Below, one piece after another: positions 15,559 to 22,975 of a stretch of 23,492 nucleotides of DNA. Made by a program: the position numbers and the translations under genes. Positions within the stretch are counted from its first letter, which is position 1. Every line of letters starts with the position of its first letter. The notes below the pieces were generated by a model. It did not search any database. It had not been told where the DNA came from and saw only the letters and a list, made by a program, of their open reading frames with translations. Source of the stretch: JANWZL01 sp041640815 (GTDB taxonomy: Bacteria > Pseudomonadota > Gammaproteobacteria > Burkholderiales > Thiobacillaceae); NCBI GenBank assembly GCA_041640815.1, contig JBEPZO010000034.1:1-23492 (forward strand). Reading direction: 5' to 3'.

Positions 15559-16170
15559 ATGCGGCGAAGCATGGGCTGGTTAAAGTGGCTCCCCCTGCTG
15601 GCCCTGGTCACTGCCGTCGGTTGTGGTCAGCCGACGCCGAGGGTGGATTTTCGGGGCAGCGACATCAGCGGTGCCGATTTCGGCCGTCGGCTCGAGCTCA
15701 CCGACCACAACGGCAAGAAAAGGCGGCTTGAAGACTTTCGCGGCAAGCTGGTGGTGCTGTTCTTTGGCTACACCCATTGCCCGGACGTGTGTCCCACCAC
15801 GCTGTCGGACATGGCGCGCGCCATGCGCCTGCTCACGCCAGAGCAGGCGGCGCGTGTGCAGGTGTTGTTCGTCACCGTCGACCCCGAGCGCGACACCCCA
15901 GAGATGCTCAAGGCCTACGTGCCTTATTTCCACCCCAGCTTCCTCGGCTTGTACGGCACCCCGCAGGAGGTGGCCGAAGCGGCGCGCGAATTCCGCGTCA
16001 CCTATCGCAAACACACGGAGCCGGGCGCGACCGACTACCTGGTCGATCACACCGCCGGCAGTTACGTGCTCGATGCCAAGGGCCGTTTGCGACTCTTTCT
16101 GCCCTTCGCCCACCCCCCTGAAGACATTGCGCATGACTTACGTCTCTTGCTGCAACGAAGTGCAGCCTGA
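15559..16170 (+). CDS. SCO1/SenC family copper-binding lipoprotein
   Basis: A 203-residue membrane-anchored thioredoxin-fold protein. The N-terminal signal ends in a lipobox (AVGC, Cys22), so it should be lipid-anchored on the periplasmic side. The copper-binding motif THCPDVCPTT has Cys74 and Cys78, and the third ligand is His164 in LVDHTAGSYVLD. SCO proteins deliver copper to, or reduce, the CuA site of cytochrome oxidase; some act as redox regulators. No oxidase genes are adjacent. It follows the Rrf2 regulator by 4 bases. The start could be the first ATG or the one four codons later (MGWLKWLPLL). Confidence 0.93.
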   Translation: MRRSMGWLKWLPLLALVTAVGCGQPTPRVDFRGSDISGADFGRRLELTDHNGKKRRLEDFRGKLVVLFFGYTHCPDVCPTTLSDMARAMRLLTPEQAARVQVLFVTVDPERDTPEMLKAYVPYFHPSFLGLYGTPQEVAEAAREFRVTYRKHTEPGATDYLVDHTAGSYVLDAKGRLRLFLPFAHPPEDIAHDLRLLLQRSAA

Positions 16171-16175
16171 GACTG

Positions 16176-16191
16176 CCAGGACATATCCTGG
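16176..16191 (+). terminator. Small hairpin after the SCO gene, possible weak terminator
   Basis: A perfect 6-bp stem CCAGGA-CATA-TCCTGG starts 5 bases after the SCO stop codon. No run of T follows, so intrinsic termination is uncertain. Confidence 0.3.
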
Positions 16192-16205
16192 GCGAATGTG
16201 AGGTC

Positions 16206-16233
16206 AAGATGGTTAATACAAGATGGTTAATAC
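16206..16233 (+). repeat. Perfect 14-bp tandem duplication
   Basis: AAGATGGTTAATAC occurs twice with no gap (16206-16219 and 16220-16233) in the spacer between the SCO gene and the next gene. It may be a replication-slippage duplication or a pair of regulator half-sites about 93 bases before the next start codon. Confidence 0.9.
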
Positions 16234-16325
16234 AGGGTATGGCCAAGCGGTGGAGTATTCTTTGTGAAGCGAGACGTTAGACTGCTGCAGATGGTGAGTG
16301 TCGCAGACAATTTAGGAAGCGCGAA

Positions 16326-17117
16326 ATGAACGATCATGTCGTAATAATCGGAATCGGTCAGCTTGGCCGCGTTTTCGCTGGCGGGCTTTTGCGAACCGGG
16401 CACAGCATCACGCCAGTGAACCGAGGTGATGACATCGACATCATCGCCGCGCGCGTGCCGGATGCAAAAATGGTCCTGGTTGCCGTGGCCGAGGCTGATT
16501 TGCACGCCGTTTTGCAATGTTTACCTCCGGCCTGGCGCAGCCGTACCGCACTTATACAGAATGAGCTGCTGCCACGTGACTGGCTTGCACATGACATTGT
16601 CAATCCAACAGTTATCTCGGTGTGGTTCGAGAAGAAAAAAGGCACAGACGCTAAACCGATACTACCTTCGCCCGTCTTCGGCCCAGAGGCACCACGTGTC
16701 GTCAGTGCGCTTGCAAGCATTGATTTACCGGCACGTCTGGTGGACGATGATGAAACTATGCTGTGGGAGCTAGTGCGCAAAAACCTATACATTCTCACCA
16801 CCAATATCGCTGGTCTAGTTGTCGGCGGGGATGTCGGTACGTTAAAGGCGCGGCACACAACCCTGATGGAAGGTGTTGCGCATGACGTGCTTGACATCCA
16901 AGTCGCACTGACTGGCAGGCAATATGATCGCACCAAGCTCATGCAAGGCCTGCTTGATGCTATAGAGGCCGATCCCACGCACGCCTGCGCTGGACGCAGC
17001 GCAGCGGCTAGGCTAATGCGTGCCTTGCAAGCAGCAGACGCGCACCGCCTATCTGTGCCAACGCTCCGACAGATCGCCACCCGTTTGGCGGCAGGAACAA
17101 CCCCAAACGTGAGCTAA
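16326..17117 (+). CDS. NAD(P)-binding Rossmann-fold protein, ketopantoate reductase-like
   Basis: A 263-residue protein with an N-terminal dinucleotide motif GIGQLG (residues 9-14) in the strand-helix setting MNDHVVIIGIGQLGRVFAGG. A hydrophobic strand VLVAVAEADLHAVL follows. The middle segment LWELVRKNLYILTTNIAGL (146-164) resembles the substrate-binding helix of ApbA/PanE ketopantoate reductases, with Lys152 as the possible catalytic lysine. The overall match is weak, so the substrate is unknown. AGGA lies upstream of the ATG. The gene is less GC-rich than the bio operon and follows a repeat-containing spacer, so it may be acquired. It has no functional neighbours; the next gene is convergent. 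Confidence 0.7.
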   Translation: MNDHVVIIGIGQLGRVFAGGLLRTGHSITPVNRGDDIDIIAARVPDAKMVLVAVAEADLHAVLQCLPPAWRSRTALIQNELLPRDWLAHDIVNPTVISVWFEKKKGTDAKPILPSPVFGPEAPRVVSALASIDLPARLVDDDETMLWELVRKNLYILTTNIAGLVVGGDVGTLKARHTTLMEGVAHDVLDIQVALTGRQYDRTKLMQGLLDAIEADPTHACAGRSAAARLMRALQAADAHRLSVPTLRQIATRLAAGTTPNVS

Positions 17118-17125
17118 GTTGAGGT

Positions 17126-17142
17126 GGGCGGGCTACCCGCCC
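17126..17142. terminator. Bidirectional terminator-like hairpin between convergent genes
   Basis: A perfect 7-bp stem GGGCGGG-CTA-CCCGCCC lies between the ends of two convergent genes. It has no clear T-run on either side, so it may act as a weak terminator or as a barrier that protects transcript ends. Confidence 0.55.
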
Positions 17143-17163
17143 TATAAGCTAAAAGCGCAACGC

Positions 17164-17853
17164 TCAGAAACGATACGCAACACCTAGGGTAAGTAGGTCG
17201 ATATCCGTCTCGCCTGTAAGGGTTTTTTCGCCGACATCATCGAAACGCTCCCACTCGAGACGCAGAGCAAGGCTGTTGCTGAGGCTATACTGCAAGCCCA
17301 GACCCACATTCAAACTGCTACCGGTTTTGCTAGCAGAGCGGGAAGAGCGCTGGCTTTCACTGCCCACGGTTGTCGCCATTGTCTCGGTGGTCTCCATCTC
17401 CCAGAAAGCAGCGCCCAGCTTGCCAAAAAGCTCAAACTGGCTCCCTAGGGGTAAGATTGCTAGAGCACCCAGCGTCCAGATCTTGGGCTCGGCCTTGCCA
17501 GCAAAGCTCCCGGAGAAGTCAGGCAGGGTACCGGGATTATCGTAGCTATAGTTTCCGCTATAGCTAAATTTCCCGAAACCGGTATACCCTGTCTCAACGG
17601 CCACATGCTTGTTGAGGCGATAACCAGCAAACACACGCCACGCTGTAGCCTCATCGTCATAGGCTAGTACAGGTTCTAAACTGGTTGGCAGCGGCTCTAG
17701 CGCCTTTAGAAATGGGTCGAGGTTGTCCTCGATATCCCTCGCCTTGCTTTGCCCTACACCAAGCCCCAGGTACCAGCCTTCCGCGGCGGCATGTGTCGTT
17801 GTAACGTACAAGGTCGTTGCGGCTAAAGCCAAAACAAAAGCGCTTTTCTTCAT
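17164..17853 (-). CDS. Outer-membrane beta-barrel protein (OmpA-like N-terminal barrel type)
   Basis: A 229-residue protein. The signal peptide, about residues 1-22, has a Lys-Lys start, a hydrophobic core and the cleavage region THA-AA. The mature part begins EGWYLGLGVGQSKA and has alternating aromatic/glycine strands such as WRVFAGYRLNKHVAVETGYTG and LNVGLGLQYSLSNSLALRLEW, each shortened here. It ends in Phe (LLTLGVAYRF), the usual barrel-assembly signal. This fits a small, about eight-stranded barrel with no periplasmic OmpA domain. Its role is unknown. A GGAG ribosome site lies 8 bases upstream. An inverted repeat at 17906-17921 could be its operator. Confidence 0.85.
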   Translation of the reverse strand: MKKSAFVLALAATTLYVTTTHAAAEGWYLGLGVGQSKARDIEDNLDPFLKALEPLPTSLEPVLAYDDEATAWRVFAGYRLNKHVAVETGYTGFGKFSYSGNYSYDNPGTLPDFSGSFAGKAEPKIWTLGALAILPLGSQFELFGKLGAAFWEMETTETMATTVGSESQRSSRSASKTGSSLNVGLGLQYSLSNSLALRLEWERFDDVGEKTLTGETDIDLLTLGVAYRF

Positions 17854-17905
17854 CTTTTATCTCCTTTTAGTGTGTAAGAGACCACTGCACTCTAACTGGC
17901 CATTT

Positions 17906-17921
17906 TGTCATTAGGATGACA
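17906..17921. promoter_or_regulatory. Perfect palindrome, possible operator for the outer-membrane protein gene
   Basis: TGTCAT-TAGG-ATGACA is a perfect 6-bp inverted repeat, 53 to 68 bases upstream of the beta-barrel start codon. Its spacing suits a dimeric repressor or activator. No particular regulator is recognised. Confidence 0.45.
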
Positions 17922-18594
17922 GCACACCCTTGTGGGTATCTCTCGTGATCAGGCCAGCGTGTGCAAGGCTGCATGCCTTGACAAGCGCCTTAGACAGACG
18001 GAGCGAACTGGATGTATGGTCAACCCTGAAAACGACAGGCTGTGCGTAGCCGTTTGAGCCGGCTGCTATGAGGAGCAAAAGAACTCGGATGCGGTTGCGG
18101 TGCGCGGAGCGTTAGCGGCGGGATATATAAAATGGTTTAGCGAGCAGCGAAAACGCAGTTTCTGCCGGGACTAGCATCGCCGCCAACGGTGGACACGGTC
18201 TTAAGCCAACATAGGTATCGCAGGAATGCGCACGCTTAAGATCCCTTGACTGCGGTTCCTCAGCATTGCCAGATGGGGAGCGTGTGTCTCTATCTCAGGG
18301 ATCTCGCTGGCCTTTAGATGACACGCTTTAGGGTCAAGGCCATGGGCGCTACGCGGGGCATTGCCCTGCGCCACCAATCAATTTTGGCTAGCGCGAACGG
18401 AAAACATTACACAGAGTCCACGGGACAAAAGAAGAGGTTGATTACGACATTGACCTTGAACACCTCCGCCTCTGGAGGGCAAACAGGAACCATCACCGCG
18501 CGCCGAGGCAATCGGGTCGGGCTACTCTAGCCGCAGCCTGGTGACCGGCATCGGGGAGGGGCTACGCATGCCATGCAATCGCAACGGTGCGTTC
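17922..18594. other. Intergenic stretch with no recognisable gene
   Basis: All six frames are short or lack recognisable content. The longest plus-strand frame (18318-18530, 70 codons) has no motif and no ribosome site. The base composition is less GC-rich than the housekeeping genes. It lies just before the IS256 remnant and could hold more decayed mobile DNA, including the transposase N-terminus, but I cannot show this. Confidence 0.5.
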
Positions 18595-19380
18595 TTCACG
18601 GTGCGAAGCGTTGAAGGCCAAGCCGAGGCGATCTCAGCTAGAGCTTCTCGGCTTAGACCATAAGGCCAGAACACAAGAGACTTCATACGACCTAGGACAT
18701 TGCCTGCCGCACCTGAGACCGGTGGACGCGAGGAGAAAGTGCCAGAGAATGGCGTAGTCCAGTTTCGGGCTATCTCGCTCGCCATCGGTATCAACAAGCG
18801 AGCGCAAACGGCCGGTTTAGACGGTCGAGCTGGCTTACCGCTAGCGCCTGAGCAACTAGAAGGGCCTCCTATTGCGCCTGAAAGAGCGAGTCCTCGCGGC
18901 GCCGAAGACGTTTTCTCCGACGAGCATGCCGCCCGCCCAGCAGGCATGAGGCGAGGTGCTGGTTGAAGCCGGCTGGCAACGTTACTGCGTGCACTTCCCG
19001 CGTAAAGCCCTGGATTGCCAGCCACGTTGGGCGGGTGGTGACAGCCTGCAGGAACAGCGCTGGCTCTAAAACCTGCGCCACAACGGACCTTGCGGCCCTA
19101 ATCGGAAAATGTCCCGGACGCTATCCGAAGCTTATGCATAGGGTGAGGCCTAACAGCGATAGAACCCTGACCGTCTACCGCCTGCCTCGCGAGGACCATG
19201 AGAAACACCACATGCTCGGAGCAGCTCAAAGAAGCACGCTCGCGGCGCACTCGGGTGGTACGCATTTACCCCGATAGCCCCTTGTCCGTGCCGGTACTAT
19301 GTGCGTTGGGATCCACGAAGCTTGACTGCCGGACTGCCGCGACCTGAACATGACCCAGCTCGAAAGGAGATGCGCGACAA
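18595..19380 (+). pseudogene. Decayed IS256-family (mutator-type) transposase
   Basis: Pieces of an IS256 transposase appear in the correct order but in shifting frames. From about 18601 comes VRSVEG...ISARASRL (family: TRSVDD...ISKSQVSRL). At about 18737-18800 comes EKVPENGVVQFRAISLAIGIN. At 18824 VELAYR-stop-RLSN-stop-KG lines up with VELANRESRSSWKE. At 18962 comes VEAGWQRYCVHFPRKALD. At about 19092 come DLAALIGKCPGRYPKL and then LTVYRLPREDH. At about 19216 comes LEQLKEARSRRTRVVRIYP. At about 19340 comes RDLNMTQLERR. At least five in-frame stops and several frameshifts make it non-functional. The N-terminal third is not recognisable. No inverted repeats were located. Confidence 0.8.
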
Positions 19381-19568
19381 TTGGCTTGGAAATAGAGCAA
19401 CCCAGCCATGAACAACTGTTGACTCAACCAGTTGGCGTCTGGCCGGAACAGCGCGTCTAGTAAGAGCTGGAAAGTAGGGGACAATCGGGGACTGCGAATT
19501 CCTAGAAATGGGCAAAAGAGGCCGACTTCGCATGTCGGTGGTGCAACTTATTGTTTTCATTGGAGATT
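19381..19568. other. Spacer between the IS256 remnant and the tRNA fragment
   Basis: No gene is seen here. The only notable item is GGGGACAATCGGGGAC at 19477-19492, which resembles a repeat on the other side of the tRNA fragment (19689-19706). Confidence 0.5.
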
Positions 19569-19706
19569 TGGTGGGCCCCCTGGGAGTCGAACCCAGCACC
19601 AACGGATTATGAGTGCCAAATTACAGGCATGTAAAGCCAAGTAACCATGCACCTTACGCGGCAATCGTGCTATATTTTTCTGCGTCGCGGGGACAAATCC
19701 GGGACA
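19477..19706. repeat. GGGGAC-type direct repeats flanking the attachment core, possible integrase arm sites
   Basis: GGGGACAATCGGGGAC (19477-19492) and GGGGACAAATCCGGGACA (19689-19706) flank the tRNA fragment. Each contains two GGGGAC/GGGAC units about one helical turn apart. This arrangement fits arm-type binding sites of a tyrosine integrase, but no binding is shown. Confidence 0.4.
19569..19613 (-). tRNA. 3' part of tRNA-Met (CAT anticodon), truncated; integration site of a mobile element
   Basis: Read on the minus strand, this begins with the anticodon loop CTCATAA (19607-19613, anticodon CAT). It continues with the 3' side of the anticodon stem TCCGT, the variable loop TGGTG, a perfect T-arm (CTGGG-TTCGACT-CCCAG), the 3' acceptor strand GGGGCCC and ACCA. 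The sequence beyond the anticodon loop (TTTGGCA in the same direction) cannot pair with TCCGT. The 5' half is therefore absent, and this is not a working tRNA. Such a cut at the anticodon loop, with an integrase gene 130 bases away, marks an attachment site. An intact tRNA-Met is expected at the far, right-hand end of the element. Confidence 0.88.
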
Positions 19707-19742
19707 CTTGAGTAGTTTAGTCGGGATTGTTGGGAGTGGCGC

Positions 19743-20810
19743 ATGGCATCGATCGTGGCGAGGAGGAACGAGGCGGGAGAGATCATCGGCTGGCAGGCCA
19801 AGATCAGGCGCAAGGGTTACCCGACGCAGTCGCGCACCTTCCGGCGCAAGGTCGATGCCGAGACCTGGGCTCGCCAGGTCGAGGCGGAGATGGATCGCGG
19901 CGTGTTCGTCTCGCGCGACGAAGCCGAATCGACGACGCTGCGCGAGGCCCTTGAGCGCTACGCGCGCGAGGTGACGATCAAAAAGCGCGGTGCGCGGCAG
20001 GAACGAAGCCGCATCGGCCAGCTACTCGAGAACCCGCTATCCAAGCGAACGCTTGCCAGCATCAGGGGTGCCGACATCGCCGCGCTGCGGGATGCAGAGC
20101 TCAAGCGCGGGCTTGCGCCGTCGTCTGTCATGAAGCTCTTGGCTCTGCTTTCCCACTTGTTCGAGACCGCCCGCAAGGACTGGGGCATCGAGGTCGACAA
20201 TCCGGTGAGGAAGATCAGCAAGCCGAAGGTGGACAACGCGCGCAACCGGCGGCTGAGCGAAGAAGAATGGCGCTACCTGCTGCGCGCCATCGATGAGCAG
20301 AAGGGGAGAAAAAACCCACACCTTGGCCGGATCGTGCGGTTTGCGGTCGAGACTGCGATGCGCCAAGGCGAAATCCTTGCCCTGGACTGGAAGCATGTCG
20401 ATCTAGAGAAGCGTACTGCACATCTGCCAACGACCAAGAACGGTGAAGCGCGCACAGTTCCTCTCTCCTCCGCCGCCGTCGAACTGCTTCGGCCGGATGG
20501 TAACGTCATGCCCCTGCGCCGCGGCAGGGTGTTTCCTGTCACGTCAACCGCCCTCGTGCAGGCCTTCAAAAACGCCGTGACGCGCGGTCGCCTGCTGTAT
20601 CTCGCAGACTGCAAGCGCGATGGGCGCGATCCTGCGCCAGGGTTCCTAGAGGACCTGCGGTTCCACGACCTGCGGCATGAAGCTACATCAAGACTCGCGG
20701 AAAAGCTCCAGATGCACGAACTGATGCGGGTCACCGGGCACAAAGACACGCGCATGCTGGCGCGCTACTACCACCCAAGGGCCGAGGACTTGGCGCGAAA
20801 ACTCGCCTAG
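19743..20810 (+). CDS. Site-specific tyrosine recombinase (integrase)
   Basis: A 355-residue phage/ICE-type integrase. The N-terminal part (1-60) resembles the arm-binding region, with basic residues in IRRKGYPTQSRTFRRK. A core-binding domain covers about 65-165. The catalytic domain carries Arg207 (ETAMRQGEIL), Lys232 (PTTKNGEARTVPL), His308 and Arg311 (FHDLRHEATS), His333 (VTGHKDTRML) and the nucleophile Tyr342 or Tyr343 (LARYYHP). All catalytic residues are present, so it should be active. GGGAG lies 6 bases before the ATG. It lies beside the tRNA-Met fragment, which is its likely target, and is convergent with the conjugation gene to its right. Confidence 0.95.
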   Translation: MASIVARRNEAGEIIGWQAKIRRKGYPTQSRTFRRKVDAETWARQVEAEMDRGVFVSRDEAESTTLREALERYAREVTIKKRGARQERSRIGQLLENPLSKRTLASIRGADIAALRDAELKRGLAPSSVMKLLALLSHLFETARKDWGIEVDNPVRKISKPKVDNARNRRLSEEEWRYLLRAIDEQKGRKNPHLGRIVRFAVETAMRQGEILALDWKHVDLEKRTAHLPTTKNGEARTVPLSSAAVELLRPDGNVMPLRRGRVFPVTSTALVQAFKNAVTRGRLLYLADCKRDGRDPAPGFLEDLRFHDLRHEATSRLAEKLQMHELMRVTGHKDTRMLARYYHPRAEDLARKLA

Positions 20811-20906
20811 AAATCGTTTAGGGGCCCTACAAGCCACGATCCGGGCTCGGGGAATACCTAGGTAGCCACGCGCACGAGAAAATCGATTGTGGAGCCTCTA
20901 GACGCG

Positions 20907-22745
20907 TCAGAGCCACTCCTCGGCCGCAGCCCCGGCGCAGGCCGGGGGCGAGCTGCCGCCGATGCCGCCGTCGTCGGTGGCAGGCTTGGTATGTTCCGCG
21001 GCAGACGGTCTTACCGCCTCTGGTCGCTTTTCGACCTGTATAGGCGATGTGTAGCAGAACACCGGCAGCCGGCTCGCGCCGGCGAGCACGCCGCAGCCCT
21101 TCGGCAGGTTCATCAGCATGTTCTCGTCGATGAGATATCTCTCTGCGAGCCTGACTTGACGGGTCGGATCAACGGTTTCGGACAGGGCGACGTTTCGCTC
21201 AACCCGCCGGATTTCATCATCCACAAGGATTTTCCCGGTGCTTTTGGCAAGCCATTCCGCCGTCTCCGGGTCTCGGATTCGATAGCTAAGCTGAATTGCA
21301 CAGTTCTCCATCACCGCGCCGCGCACCGCATCCCGGTCGAGATCGGCCGGCACGTCGGCCAAGTCCTGGAGGGACTGGAAAGCGAGGATGACGTGCATCC
21401 CCCAACCCGCCGATGCGCCCAGACTGACCATGAAAGGGCGGCTGATGTGGACCTTGAACTCATCGGCAAAAACGGTCATCAATCGACGCTGCGCGCACTC
21501 GGCCTGGAGCCGCTTGGCCAGCATCATGAGCCGCACCAGCAGCATGCGCTGCTGCCGGACGACGCGGGTATTCCCCATGTCGCCCACGACATACAGGCAG
21601 CCACCGGACTTCGCCATCGCCTCGATGTCGACGCCGCCGGCGGCGTTGACGGGGGCAAGATCGGCCATCTCTTCCAGAGCCGCATGGAAGCCGGGCGCGC
21701 GTTCGGCCCATGCGGCCCCGGCTTCGGCGAGCGCCTCGGCCGCGGTCAATCCATGTCTGGCAATGAGGCTTGCCGCCTCGCGCGCCGCCTTGCGGTCGGC
21801 GAGGCGGTAGAAATCGGCAGCCTCGCCCTTCTCAGCGAGGCTGAAGCCGCCGATCAGCATCGCCTCGACGGTCTCCTCGTCGGCCCCGGCGAAGGGATTG
21901 AACTGGGCGGGCCTGCTCGGCCGGAGGTCGATGAAGTGATACGGCTGCCCGGCCTTCTCCGCGGCGGCATGGAAGACGTGTGGCATCCACTCATCGTACT
22001 TAGGATCGAGGATGACGACGAACTCGCCGCGCAAAATGGCCTGCGACAGCAAGATTTGCGCAGCCACGCCCTTGCCCGAGCGGGTGCGGCCGGACAAGAG
22101 GACGTGGGACAGACGCCAATCCTCGGCCTGGACGTAGATCGGCTTCTTATGTTCATCCAGCCCAACAAAAAGCCCCCTGTCCTGACGGAAATACCTCTCA
22201 GGGTCGTATCTGCCGATCTCCGGGGGCAGGATACGGTCGATTTCACGAACGTCGGTCTTGCGGTTCCGCTCGAGCTTGGAGCGGCGAGTCAGGCGAAACT
22301 GAAACGCTTCGCGGGCTTGCGGGACATAGCGCAGCCACAGGACCGCAAAAATCACCCCCAGCGCGACGCCCGAAAGCCAGGGGCCAAGCATGGAAATCGC
22401 CGGCGGCGGGCGGTGCAGGTGTTCCAGCGCCCCCTGCAGCCCCAGGTAGGCGAGCGGGGGGACGGCTGACAGCCCGGAGAGGGCGATCCACCCCCGGCCC
22501 CTGCGCCCGCGTAGGCGGGCCTGCACGGCGAGCGGTATGCCGGCGGCTGCCGCGCCCAAAAGGGGCGCGATGGGGGGGGAGAGCAGGATGACGGCGAGCG
22601 CGCCCAGGCGCGCCAGCGTCATGCCCAGCCCGAGGGCCCAGCCCTCGGCTCCATGACGGACCCACAGCGACAAGGCCTCTAGGCCGCCTGCGGCGAGGAA
22701 GATGGCGACAAGGCCGATCAGCGCCAAGGCTGAAGCTACTCTCAT
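20907..22745 (-). CDS. Type IV coupling protein (VirD4/TraD/TraG-like conjugation ATPase)
   Basis: A 612-residue inner-membrane ATPase that would bring the relaxase-DNA complex to a type IV secretion channel. The first 140 residues are strongly hydrophobic, with about four or five possible helices (near 5-23, 36-56, 57-75, 88-105 and 118-138), more than the two usual in VirD4. The P-loop is LLSGRTRSGKG (216-226), followed by EFVVILDPKYDEW (241-253). Walker B is LMTVFADEF (422-430), and later AFQSLQDL (455-462) resembles the TraM-recognition region. The C-terminal 50 residues are low in complexity. The start is the ATG at 22745, coupled by ATGA to the upstream small gene. The frame stays open for another 720 bases upstream, but only because of GC bias. 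The relaxase and channel genes must lie outside the window. Confidence 0.88.
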   Translation of the reverse strand: MRVASALALIGLVAIFLAAGGLEALSLWVRHGAEGWALGLGMTLARLGALAVILLSPPIAPLLGAAAAGIPLAVQARLRGRRGRGWIALSGLSAVPPLAYLGLQGALEHLHRPPPAISMLGPWLSGVALGVIFAVLWLRYVPQAREAFQFRLTRRSKLERNRKTDVREIDRILPPEIGRYDPERYFRQDRGLFVGLDEHKKPIYVQAEDWRLSHVLLSGRTRSGKGVAAQILLSQAILRGEFVVILDPKYDEWMPHVFHAAAEKAGQPYHFIDLRPSRPAQFNPFAGADEETVEAMLIGGFSLAEKGEAADFYRLADRKAAREAASLIARHGLTAAEALAEAGAAWAERAPGFHAALEEMADLAPVNAAGGVDIEAMAKSGGCLYVVGDMGNTRVVRQQRMLLVRLMMLAKRLQAECAQRRLMTVFADEFKVHISRPFMVSLGASAGWGMHVILAFQSLQDLADVPADLDRDAVRGAVMENCAIQLSYRIRDPETAEWLAKSTGKILVDDEIRRVERNVALSETVDPTRQVRLAERYLIDENMLMNLPKGCGVLAGASRLPVFCYTSPIQVEKRPEAVRPSAAEHTKPATDDGGIGGSSPPACAGAAAEEWL

Positions 22746-22954
22746 CAGAAGGCCTCCTTGAAGGCTGGGCAGTAGCGCTCGACGGCGGCTGCCCGCGCGT
22801 AGCCGGTACAGGCGCACCTCACGCACTCGGCTCCAGGCAGCCACCGCGCATGGCTGCAGAGCGAGCACATCACGAGCGCTGCCTTTTGGTGAGCCTCGGG
22901 GGGTGCGGGGGGAACGCCCGCGCCGTTTGTGGGGGTGGTGGTCTTGTCGGTCAT
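22745..22954 (-). CDS. Small cysteine-pair (zinc-ribbon-like) protein coupled to the coupling-protein gene
   Basis: A 69-residue protein of unknown family. A proline-rich, polar N-terminus (1-25) is followed by CSLC (30-33) and CVRC (44-47), two CxxC pairs ten residues apart. Cys49 and Cys62 are extra. This fits a small zinc ribbon. An excellent AAAGGAGG ribosome site lies 5 bases before the ATG, and the stop overlaps the start of the coupling protein (ATGA), so this is a real gene and the pair is co-translated. It may be an adaptor for the coupling protein or a DNA/RNA-binding regulator. Neither can be shown from sequence. Confidence 0.75.
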   Translation of the reverse strand: MTDKTTTPTNGAGVPPAPPEAHQKAALVMCSLCSHARWLPGAECVRCACTGYARAAAVERYCPAFKEAF

Positions 22955-22975
22955 GATGTCCTCCTTTCGGTTGTT

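Noticed and set aside
18522..19025. Minus-strand 167-codon frame in the gap left of the integrase
   Set aside because: It has no ribosome site or recognisable motif and lies opposite the ordered IS256 fragments on the plus strand, so it is a shadow.
19569..19613. A functional tRNA gene
   Set aside because: The D-arm, the 5' acceptor strand and the 5' anticodon stem are missing; the sequence before the anticodon loop cannot pair.
20889..22469. 526-codon plus-strand frame opposite the coupling protein
   Set aside because: It is the antisense shadow of a gene with intact Walker motifs and has no motif of its own.
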